From: Bicyclus anynana
Lineage: Eukaryota; Arthropoda; Insecta; Lepidoptera; Nymphalidae
Length of the DNA: 64,000 nt
Reading direction: 5' to 3'
NCBI RefSeq assembly: GCF_947172395.1
Contig: NC_069099.1
Coordinates: 9,429,740 to 9,493,739, forward strand
How positions within the stretch are numbered: the first letter of the stretch is position 1; every line of letters begins with the position of its first letter. Under the pieces are notes generated by a model. It was not told the origin of the DNA, ran no database searches, and saw only the letters and a list, made by a program, of their open reading frames with translations. Of this stretch, positions 11,531 through 23,400 are shown piece by piece. The position numbers and the translations under genes were made by a program.

Positions 11531-13130
11531 AAATAAAATTGCGGTATCACGTCGCCAATTCGGTTAAACTTGGGTGATCCGACCGTAATAGTCTCATTCG
11601 TTTAAAGTAACGGATCAAACTAACCGAGCTGAAAGTCTCATACAGATACTTGTCTTATTTATATGTAAGTAGCAATACATGTATTGCTTCATATGAAAAT
11701 CCATAATTTATATGTAGCCCATTGAACAGGTATCGTTAAAGTTTTATTGCCAAAGGCCTGATATAGGTACTTTCACATTCGTAAAGACATAGAATTCAAT
11801 GTCCAATAAATATTTATTAGATGCTTTAGTTCTAATGTACGTAACCATTATATACATATTTCAGATATTACAATAGGGCTTGTATATATGCCATTTTGCC
11901 ATATCCTAAAACCCATATCCCTGACGGCTGACGGTATCTCATAACAATCCGCCTCGATCTAGAAATTGAACCTAGCCATCCTGACCTAGGCCAGAATTAT
12001 AAGCAGAGAGGTCTATAACAGCTAAGCATTACCTGTATGAATACAGGTAATGCTTAGCTGTTTAGTTCCAGAATTAGATTTAATGAGCAAAACCTTTTGA
12101 CCGACAACTGTGCACTGGACAGTTAATAAGCTGTTACTAACAATAGACATTTTCACCATGGCCACCATTATATATTCATCTATGACGTCATTAGCATGCC
12201 CAGAATGTATATATGAGAAAATGATACATGTTTGTATGATAATATTCGTATTATGATAATGCGTGGTAACGAGGCCGGGTTATATATGAGTTTTATAACC
12301 GCAAGTAACAATAAAGTTTAGCGTTTATATACGTATTAGGCAAATATATGCGCAATTATTTCATGGTGAAAACGATAATAGTGTTTTCATGCAAAAATCA
12401 AAAACAGAACTTATAATGAGATCTGACAAACGATGTTTTGCCTTATAAATTTTGCGGTGGACTACCCCTATCATATGTATCATATATACCCTATGTATAA
12501 AAATATCGGAACTTCTGAATATATATAATCGTGAAACTTCATCTAAATTCGTCAAGGCGTTTTGGAGGAGTATTGCTATTAACAATGATACCAGAATTTT
12601 ATAAAAACTATTGGAATTGATAGACGTTGTAATGTAGTTTACTAGGCACAGTGGTGTTTTCAAACCATCCAAGTACATTCTCAAATTTACACACAAAATT
12701 GCATCCAAACCAGTCCAGTCGTCAGGATGAGTAACATACAAAAAGTAGTCGTAATTTTTTTTTTAATTTTATTAATTTTCGTTCTGCAAGAACTGTACCG
12801 TATATCAATAATAGACAGAAAAACAACCACAACAAAGCCGAACCACCTACCTTCCACTGACGATGGCAAAAGATTACGAAATCATGCATTTTACAGTGCC
12901 GATGCTCTTGTGTGTGTACACGGTGTGTGTGGTGACATTCTACAGTGGTGACGGAAAGTTTGCATATCGTCGCCTACTGCTACCCCTGTCGACGCCTGAT
13001 TTTCTTATGTTGAACGGAAGAACATAAACTTCATAATAATTATTCATAAAAAGGCAAGAGCGCCTTAAAATACACGTGACGCATATAAAAGTTTAAGTCC
13101 TGAAACCGATTGTACTGTAACTTTCGACTA
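11531..13130. other. Non-coding; possible place of an upstream SK exon
   Basis: Contains a perfect hairpin (12017-12062) and short frames with poly-T-derived hydrophobic residues that do not resemble a protein. No exon with coding character was recognised, although the SK start exon must lie somewhere upstream of 14244. Confidence 0.4.
12017..12062. repeat. Perfect 22-bp hairpin
   Basis: aacagctaagcattacctgt plus AT, 2-nt loop, then the exact reverse complement. Stands alone in unannotated sequence. Too short for a microRNA precursor. Confidence 0.9.
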
Positions 13131-13290
13131 CATAACGTCTTACGGTCGCTAACATCTGTGGCGCTAGTATACGACTAACGAGATAATCTCATGAAATAAA
13201 AGACAAATTTCAACCATTGGTGTAACCGGAAATACCGCTATCTCTTAAATTTAATTTCATCTCTCAAAAGAGATGGAACTGGGGCTACTC
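13130..13290. repeat. Dispersed repeat, also at 39990-40165 and 40270-40370
   Basis: Shared blocks: aacgagataatctc(a/g)tgaa, aaccggaaata(c)c(g/t)gctatctct, and cc(a)cattgg/cgccattg. Copies lie before the first SK exon and in the intron before the coiled-coil exon. Class unknown. Confidence 0.5.
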
Positions 13291-13334
13291 CGCCACCATT
13301 GGGCTCTGCTTGTTTACTTAGTTTTTTACGCATA

Positions 13335-13735
13335 CAGTGGTATCCACAGTGTATTTACAAGACGGAGATCCTGGGTTCGATACCCGGCTGGGCTGGGTTT
13401 TCTTAATAGGTCCAGGTCTAGTTGGTGGGAGGCTTTGGCCGTGGCTAGTTACCCTACCAAACACGTACCTCCAAGCGATTTAGCTTAATGGTTTGATATC
13501 GTGTAGAAACCGAAAGGGGTATGGATTTCATCCTACTTCTAACAAGTTAGCCCGCTTCCATCTTAGACTGCATCATCACTTACCATCAGGTGAGATTGTA
13601 GTCAAGGGCTAACTTGTATAGAATAAAAAAAATATATATATCGTGTAGAAACCGAAAGGGGTATGTATGGATTTTCATCCTACTAACAAGTTAGCTCGCT
13701 TCCATCTAAAGATTGCATCATCATCAGCTGACATT
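13335..13735 (+). mobile_element. tRNA-derived SINE, family B, plus adjacent partial copy
   Basis: tRNA-like head with tttacaagacggagatcctg and B-box ggttcgataccc. The body has gtggctagttaccctaccaa and aagcgatttagc, with the tail caagggctaacttgtatagaataaaaaaaa. A second piece (atcgtgtagaaaccgaaagg onward) follows from 13640, and another tail at 13865-13922. Lies just before the first recognised SK exon. Confidence 0.83.
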
Positions 13736-14243
13736 GCTTTTCTGCGATAAACGGCTAATGCTGAGCTGTAAACCCTTTCTGTTTGGTGTCACAGACAGTC
13801 ATATTTAAGATAGGATGCTTGTGACACTAAACGAATAAACTTATTTTCTTTCTTTATTTCTTTCTATCACTTACCTTCAGGTGAGCTTGTAGTCAAGGAC
13901 TAACTTGTAAAGAAAAAAAAAATTCGCTTGTCTGTAGAGACGGTTTACTGACGATAGTTGAACGTGACAACGTCAGAAAATACTGATGAAGTGGTTGCAT
14001 TTTTCAAAAGAAAATTTTAATTAACGTATTTAAAACAAAGGAATAAAATACTGTTCGTTTTTCTTAAAATACTGTCTTAATCTTCATAGACCAGAATATA
14101 CTTTATATCTTGTAAAAGAAGTTGGCAACTCTAGAGCACGGGAACGACGCATGACGTCATCTTTTTTCGAGTGTGCAGGCTCCATCGAATTATAAGACGT
14201 TGTCACGTGAGAAGGTACTAACCACGTGTTTCACCTTTTCCAG

Positions 14244-14446
14244 CTGCGGAAGCCGGTGTCGACGCTTTCGATCCCCGGCGCTATGAAGGCGTACTCCGGC
14301 GGGAGGGACGCGGCCGGCGAGGAGGCGGGCGTCGCGCTCGTCGGAGTGCACAGCGAGTACCCGCGCTACGGCGAGGAGCGCGCGCTCGGCGGCGGCACGT
14401 ACAAAGGCGGGGGGGCGGCGAAACACAAACCCAATATAGGATATAG
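14244..14446 (+). CDS. SK: SK exon: conserved N-terminal cytoplasmic region
   Basis: Acceptor ttttccag at 14236-14243; donor AG|gtaata at 14447. It is phase 0 at entry and leaves two bases (AG) that complete Arg with the next exon. The peptide has the motifs KPVSTLSIPGAMK, HSEYPRY and KHKPNIGYR, which I recognise from insect SK channels just before S1. It is strongly GC-rich compared with its AT-rich surroundings. Only one Met (14283) is present and no start context is evident, so it is read as an internal exon. Its 3' edge has been copied into a downstream tandem array. Confidence 0.9.
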
Positions 14447-17400
14447 GTAATATTCATTAAGTATTACAATAATTTTAATGGGTCTGTCACACACTCGAGA
14501 AATAGCATGGGACGTAGCGAGGGGGGGGGGGGGGGGCTAACACAAACCCACTGTAGGTAGTGTAACATTCATTAAGCATTACAATAAATTTAATGGGTCT
14601 GTCACACACTCAAGGCATGGGACGTAGCGAGGAAATGAGATAAAGACGTAGTGTAATATAATGTGCACTCGGCTACGACAAGGGGGAGACAGCGAAACAC
14701 AAACCCAATATAGGATATAGGTAACATTCATCAAGCATTACAATAATTTTAATGGGCCTGTCACACACTCGAGGCGTAGCGAGGAAATGAGGCAAAGACG
14801 TAGTGTGGCGATGTTACTCGTCATGTCGCATGTAATGTGAACTCGGCGACGGCAGGGGGAGGCAGCGAAACACAAATCTGATATAGGTAACATTTATTAC
14901 GACTATAATTTTAATAAGCAACCAGTGGCATTGGATGTATCGAGGAAATGAGGTAAAGACGTAGTGTTGTCAATGTACTCGTCATGTCGTATGTAACGTG
15001 CACTAGGCGACGGCAGGGGGAGGTAGCGAAACACAAACCTGATATAGGTAACATTCATTATTACAATAATTTTAATAAGCAACCAGTGGCATTGGATGTA
15101 TCGAGGAAATGAGGCAAAGACGTAGTGTTGTCAATGTACTCGTCATGTCGTATGTAACGTGCACTTGGCGACGGCAGGGGGAAGTCAGCGAAACACAAAC
15201 CTGATATAGATAACATTGATTATTACAATAACTTGAATGAGCGACCAGTGGCATTGGATGTATCGAGGAAATGAGGTAAAGACGTAGTGTTGTCAATGTA
15301 CTCGTCATGTCATATGTAACGTGCACTCGGCGACGGCAGGGGGAGTTAGCGATCACAAACTTGATATAGGTAACATTCATTACGACAATAATTTTAATGA
15401 GCGATCAGTCGCATTGGGTGTATCGAGGAAATGAGACAAAGACGTAGTGTTGTCAATGTTACTCGTTCTGCCGCACGTAATTCACGCGGTGGCAGCACGT
15501 AGTAGGTACGTGGGGGAAGCGAAACACAAACCAGATATATGATATAGATTACATTAATTATTACATCAATTTTTAGAGCGAGGTGTGATACCATCACCTT
15601 GATCCAGTGCCAATAATTTGTTACGCAATGGACCAACTGATTCGTTGAACCAGTGGTCAATCAATTTGGTTTCCAATCACGAGGTCCTTAATTATCCTCG
15701 AGGGTTCGAAATTAAGCAAGGTTTTGGCTCATCTGAAGCTAAGTCAAAAACCATCTCCTAAAACACTTTAAAATAAACTTTGAAAATGAGGAACAACACA
15801 ATAGAACGCACACGGCAGCAGAAATAAGCTTTGGGGGTTGTATTTCCCCGGAGGGTCTTGGGTCCAAAGAATTATTTCTAGCGCAAAGGTTGTGAAATAC
15901 CTCCTATTTATAAAGATTTTTTCAGAAAACACACTGTCAACGTCTTTAATCTTAATAGCGTAAAATACCGTTAAAATATTTTATTGGTGATATCGTCCTT
16001 TTATAAGCTTTTGATTTTGATGCATTGTAGTGTAATGATATAGGAGTACCTACCTTATTTGTAATGATACCTGCAGAAACACGGGGTTTGTCACACGATG
16101 TTTTCCTTCACCGTTTGGGACACGTGACATTTAATTTCTTAAAATGCACACAACTGAAAAGTTGGAAGTGCATGCCCCGGGCTGGATTCGAACCCACACC
16201 CTCCGGAATCGGAGCCAGAGGTCATATCGCCTGGGCTATCACGGCTCTCAAAAAAAAATCTAACTTAGTCTAATTCCTATAAAAATCATGCCCCCGTGGA
16301 AAGCTGGCAAGAATACTGGCTGCATTTCCGTGTAAGAATGAGCCATCGGTTCTGTCACCAGTTAAGGCAACCCATCTTGCGGATTTCACCGTGTAAAATA
16401 TTTTAGAAAAATTGTTTGCACTGCGATTAATTTCTTGGATATTATTTATGAACAATTCTATTCTATTAAAAGGTATACCAGTCCTTTTACGAGCCTTTTA
16501 TAGATGAAGAGTTCGTTACATACTCATAATGCGTTCATATTGTTCTTTGGCATACAGTGAATATCCACGTGGTGTGGAATGTGCACTTGGTTGAGGCACA
16601 GATTGTGTGATATGCGTATATTGGAGTGATGTTAGGTAAATACTTAACCAAAGTATCATACACGTATAGAGTGTGAGAGCTGTGATAGCCCAGCGAATAT
16701 GACCTCTGCCTTCGATTTGGAGGGCGTTAGTTCGAATCCAATCCAGGGCATGCACCTCTAACTTTTCAGTTATGTGCATTTTAAGAAATTAAATATCATG
16801 TGTCTGAAGCAAGGAAAAACATATAGAGAGAAAACTGTATACTTCTGTATACTGTATACTACGTGTGTGAAGTCTGCCAATCCACATTGTGCTAGTGTGG
16901 TGGACCATTTTCCTAACCTCTCTTATTTGGAGGACTCGTGCTCAACAGTGAACTGAAAATTATGATGATGATATGTATAATGACACGCAATTTTTTAATC
17001 AACACATCACTATTCTAAAGTTTTAATGGACAATAAAATCTGCAATTGATAAACTTCTCCTGTTGTAAATTCAATAAATGTCTAAGAATAAATTATTGAA
17101 CGAAAAAGTATAATTATTATTATAACCAGTTGGATTGAGTAAATTTTCAAAACTATTCGATTTAGTTTATTCCCTGATTTCCGCGAGGAATTTTCCATAT
17201 TCTAATCGGATGGTCAGTTTGGCATACTAATGGTTGTTCAATATACCTATGTAGAATGATATTCTATAAGGTGTAATTGACGAATAAATGTACCAGGTGT
17301 AAACCTTTGGTAAACCTACCATTTTCAAGGTAAAACCGGTCCGCTGTCATCTTCAAATGGATAGCCTAACATCGAGTCACATTACAGTCAAGTGTGTCAA

Positions 17401-20400
17401 GTCAAGTAAAAAATATACTTACATAATCACTTATATTCAGTTACATATACTGTATATATGTTCTTTGATGCAGAAGTATTCATGTTTCATAAAAATGGCG
17501 CACAAGAGTTCCAAATGCTAAGCGAAGAGCAACTATTACATAGACAAGTTTTAACATGATTCCGTGAACCGAGCGATCAACAGAGATGATCGAATTTATG
17601 GACAAGATACAATATAGTTATGTCGTTGGTTATTTTATATCTTCTTATTATTATTATTATACTTCTTTACTAATAATATAAATGAGAAAGTAAGTCTGTC
17701 TGTCAGTCTGTTATCTTTTCACGGCCATACCACTGAACCGATTTAGATGAATTTGGTATAGAGATAAATTGGACCTTGGAGCTATAGGATACTTTTTATC
17801 CCGAAAAAGTCCAAAATTCCCGCATGATTTGTTAAAAATACAATTCCACGCGAACAAAGTCGCGGGCGTCCACTAGTATTAGTTATATATACTTTTGGGA
17901 TATATGTATTAAGCCAGATAATGAGGATACGGGTGACGTCCCCTGCGGCACGTACAACGAAAGGAGAAAAGATACAAACAAAATATATTACATGTACAGC
18001 ATAATAAGTATATACCATGCTAGCTTTTATTCGTGACTTCAATCACGAAGGTCTCAATTTTCCTGTGGGACAAAAATATATCTAACAATTTATTATGATT
18101 GTATAGACAATCTATTCCGAGGAAGTTAAGTTTTGAATGTAGTGTGGCAAGACCAAACGCTTTTTTTCACAGCTCTAAGGGACAGTAGACCTGAGTATGT
18201 GATATGAATTTCAGCTCGATAACTCCACTCGTTCCTGAGGAAAAGGGTCTTGACTGATAGACAAACAGACAGACAGACGGGCAACGAAGTGATCCTATAA
18301 GGGTTCCTATTCCGTTTTTGCCTATTGAGACATGAACGAATAAGCGCGTTTCACTGCTTATATGTTGGAAAAACGCTAGTGTACAAGAGGCTGTAGCAAA
18401 ACCCACTAAGTGATTTAGAAAATATTAATATTTCATGAGCTTCCTCTTCCAAGTTTCATTCCTGCAGTTGCACAGTTCTACCGAAGAAGCCACAAAAGTT
18501 CAGTTAATCATTTAGTGCCTGTTCGTAGTAAAATCTTGAGTTTTAAAGTCATGTAGGTACATTTAAAAGTTTACCAGTAGGTATAAGATCTCAGTCTAAC
18601 CTTCGCAACTAGGAAGCTAGAAGATTATTCAAGTTTTTAATTTAGCACTCGTTATTTTTCTTGCACGTTTAACGTCGGCAAGTTTCAGACTAGAGGAAAC
18701 TAATGACCTTAATAAGACTCTGGCTCACTTTAACGAACTAAGCCGTCCTTCGTATTTTCTAACCTAAATAGTGACGTCTATTTAAAGTACCACAGACTTG
18801 ATGTTCTTTATTTTATTTTATTCCGTGACTCCATAATCAGACAGGAAACAAAAATAATCGACGCCCTAATCTTCGCACTTAAAGCCACATGGAAATGACT
18901 CACAGATCTCACAGATGACCGCTGGACTGTCAGAATAACGAAATGGCCGGGACCTAAAGGATTACAAGGCAGAGGCAGACCACGTTATCGGTGGGTCGAC
19001 GACATCATGAATTTCACAGGCAAAAACTGGCTACTAAAGGCAAAAGGCCGATGAAAATGGCTGCACCTGGAAGAGGCCTTCACCGTAAAGGGTTCTTCAT
19101 TTAAATAAAAGGGAAGAAAATAAACATTTTAAATTTATAACTTACTTAAATTAAACAGTTAACAAATTAAAATACTTAAGAAATAAATGGCCTATTTTTT
19201 TATTATCATTTGTTTTATATTATTCCTTAAATAAAAAACTTATGAGTTCGATTCCAATAACTCTGCCCGCAGCAGGGAATTTGATAGAGTTGAGTTTTTA
19301 GGTTAAAAGGATTTATATTAATCGGAACTGGGTCGGTTCAAAAACTTATCAAAAAAAACATCAAATTATTAAAAATCAACAAAAAAAAATCTAGCATACG
19401 ACCGGCCCCACATTAAACTGCAGACTAATCAAGTACAACAATAGGTTTATCAGCCAGTGGATCTACGTTCTATTTCCGTTATACCGGGTGTCTTGATTGT
19501 GGTGACCCAACACAATACATACGCTTCGGATTGTTTATCACCACACCTATTGAAAATTGAGATTGCTTATCAAGAGGGTCGAATTTCTTTGACTTTCTAT
19601 TAAATTATATGCTTCTTGGCAATTTCACTAGCAAAGTGAATACGACGTTCTTGACATTTTAACAAATTCATCCGTGCAAAGTAGGGATCGTTCAAAATCG
19701 ATTTTCTCTCTATTATTGTAGGCTATATTTTGGCCATGGTTGTAGTGTAACAAGAAAGAATGTACTGTACTTGACAGACTAGTAATTATTGTGGAATTCA
19801 TAGGCTATTAACACATATTTTAGTTTAAGATAAATAACTGATACACTAAATTGTACAAAATAAATAAAATACATTCATGATTATTTTTTGTAAATATATA
19901 GCTACATTAATTCACAGTAACAGCATGTTTATATTATATTTTGTTTGAAATTCCTTTCAGTATTTTGTAAAAACGTTATTACGTCAAGACATATACAAAG
20001 ACTTGTCTTGAAAACAATGGCGTGCCTTCTTATTCTAAGGGTATAAGGGAATAACAATAGGGTTATCTACTGAATCTACAGTACTTGATGTCTTGATGAC
20101 CTAACACAATGCAGTTTGCATGCACTTGTAGTTTGGACATGGCTGTAATTAAAATCTAATTAACAATGAACTGGGTCAAGGTCTTTATCTGCATTAATTA
20201 AACTAACATTACTTATAGTATATTTCAAAGGATTATTTTTGATTAACTGACTGACTGACTGACTGTATAACAACTCAAGACTTAAACTACGAGTAGACTT
20301 GAAGATAAAATGTTCTGTAAATATCCTCCCGGAAAGTAAAATTGATGAATGAACGTATGAAAATCTACAAATTTTATATTCCAATATATACTAATATTAT

Positions 20401-23400
20401 AAAGCTGAAGAGTTTGTTTGTTTGATTGTACGCGCTAATCTCAGGAACTACTGGTCCGATTTCAAAAATTCTTTCAGTGTTAGATAGCCCTTTTATCGAG
20501 GAAGGTTATAGGTTATATATTATCCCCATGTTTCTACGGGAACGGGAACCACGTGTGTGAAACCAAGCGGCGTCACTTAGTCTATGATAAAAGGACTAGT
20601 TTTGAATAAAAAAAATATATTTGTACGAAAATATTTTTAAAATGTTGATAGTTTTAAAAATTCTGTCTGTTTAATAGTTTGTAATTTTCGTAAAATAAAT
20701 CAATTTTAAAAGCAATGAATGAATCGACACTGAAGTCGCAAAAACGAATCTTTTAACGTTATTTTTAAATTATTTTTTCAAAACTTAATAATACAAAAAA
20801 TCTCCCTAACAGTTTTATTTTCTAAATTATAATATTTTAGGTAAGTTAAAATAATTCCAACGTATATATAATATCTTATAAATCGTACAAGGAAAATTAA
20901 ATTAGCTTCTGATAAATGTTCCCGCTCTCTCGATTAAACTCGAGGATCTGTTCTCATAAATTGAAGTACTGACCTGAATTTTATAACAAGGTTTTAATTC
21001 ACATACTCGTACTTATTCGTTTAACTCAAGAGACGAGGGAAATTTTTGCCATGCTTGTAGAACGTTTTAATATTTTAAAAATCTTTATTTCAGAACTAAT
21101 AATGTAAAAGAAATTGGCACGTTTTTATGTTTGATTCACCTTCCCGCCGCAACTATCTCACCGATTTTGCTAATATTTTATTCCTAATATCCCTTTATTA
21201 ACGCATAGGAATCCCAGATTAATATATAGGCCTTGGATTAATCATGGATTATTCCGGAAATATATTGTTAATTCCTCAAAAAACCGTGATTATCAAAAAT
21301 CACGAATGCCTATTTTTGTTACTACCTTAATTCCTTACTAACATCATAAGAAAACGCTAATATCATCATATTGACTTATCTAGGGTGACATTTAGGTATT
21401 TTCAATGGTTAACGAACTTTTTGCCTACAACACGTTATAATTGAATTATAATGCACTGTTTCGTCACTAACAACGAAGTTGCCATGGAAACCAACGATGT
21501 CACAGCGCTGTAACTTTACAGAATTCACGTTCAGTTGTTCATTGTACGAGTAAATATTAAAATAGACTAGCGGACGCCCGCGACTTCGTCCGCGTGGAAT
21601 TGGATTTTTCCGGGATAAAAAGTAGCCTATGAACACATAGGCTACTTTTCATCTAATTGAAACTGGATTAACAAATCCAGGCTATAATATATCTTAATAC
21701 CAAATTTCAGCTAATTCGGTTCAGTAGCCGAGGCGTGAAAGAGTAACAAACATTTATCAAAATCATCAGTTTTCGCTAATTTCGGGAAACCATGGATTTT
21801 TCGGGATAAAAAGTAGCCTAAGGTGTTAATACAGAGTAAAATCTATTTCCATTCTAAATTTCAGCTAAATCGCTTTAGTAGTAGCGGCGATAAAGAGTAA
21901 GAATCATCCAAACAATCATACATCCAAACATCCATACAAACATTCACGTTTATAATATTAGTAAGATAAGAAGCATTGCGATCACGTCGGCTTTCAAACG
22001 AAAACACCGCACCATTTTCAGTCAATTTGTTAAGAAGCTACGACAATGAAGACGGACACACAGATACACACACGCACGACAAACTTGTAACACCCTTTAT
22101 TTTCATGTCAGGGGTTAAAAATAATATCGACCATCGTAGACACGCAGTTGTCAAATGGGTGAACTCACGCATTTATAATCAAGGTTATTTGTAACTGTTA
22201 AATTATTTGGTTAATATAATAGTACATTATGATATAAGTGCGGTAAGTTGAAAATCACAGCCGAGAGCCTTGGCGAGAGCTGTAGTAAGGAAGCAGAGGC
22301 TGTAATTATCAAAGCGCACGTATGTCATACGACGTTTTATAACACATTTGCGAGGAAACACACTTTGAACACATTTTCTGAAAATGAATTTGTTGATTCT
22401 TCTCTTTTCCATATGATGACATTATCATTGTCATTTTGGCACAGATAGAGAAGTGCGTTCGTTTTTTTTCGGCTAATGCACTAAATACACCCAGTATTAC
22501 TAATAAAGTAAATTAATATTTTTGTTTCTGTTACAGATAAATGGTTGTCATTTATTGTCAAAATTATTAAAATGAAAGAATAAAATGTTTTATTTTTTTA
22601 TTACATTTTATCTCACAAAGTTAATTCTAATTATAAAATGTTGAGCACTTTTCTGACATAAAACTCTTTACCAAGATTAAAAAAGTACCGTTCGTTTTTA
22701 GACGGATGAAAAAGGTTTTATGTGCGTAATAATATACATTACGATATTGAAATAGGTGAAATAAGCTTGGTTTCTCAATTATAATACTTAACGAGCAAAT
22801 GTGTTATAAATATTACTATTATGTTTTTTTTTAAATATTAACATTATTAGTAGAACGAAGTCTCCTGAATCAAAATGTAAGATATAAAAATTATATATTA
22901 CGCTAATGATTATAGTGGATGCATAAGAATATAAACATTAATATCGTAATGGCGCACATATTCTTCTTTACGTTGCTAAATAAATATAAACGAGCTTGCT
23001 ATAAAAGAGGACATGATAATAATTTTTCGCTCAGTGAATACTATGGCCGCAGTTGTGGGCTCATACAATGCAAATAGCCAAGAATATTGTATTACATTTC
23101 ATATTATGTATGCTATCTGATGAAACTAGGAAATTGAATAATCAGAACACGAAGCGTAATATCATTTTGTATATTTTAGTGCTTGTTTGGAACTTAAATA
23201 CTTGCAGTAAGGTATATTGCACTAGATCTGAGTAGTTTACTTAATATTTGTATTATATTATGTCTAATCGTGATATGTTAGTGGATATGACCTCTGCCTC
23301 CGATACCAGAGGGTGTGGTTTCAAACCCAGTCCAAGGTATGCATCTCTATCAGTTGTGTGCATTTTAAGAAATTAAATATCACGTGTCTCAAACGGTAAA

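Noticed and set aside
12727..12951. 74-codon plus-strand frame with a hydrophobic start
   Set aside because: The hydrophobic stretch comes from a T-rich run. No splice context, no recognisable family and no support as an SK 5' exon.
14407..15580. CRISPR-like regular repeat
   Set aside because: Units of about 161 bp are repeats throughout, not short repeats with unique spacers, and the genome is eukaryotic.
15072..15660. Minus-strand frames of about 100 codons
   Set aside because: They simply read through the tandem exon-edge array and repeat its unit; not a protein.
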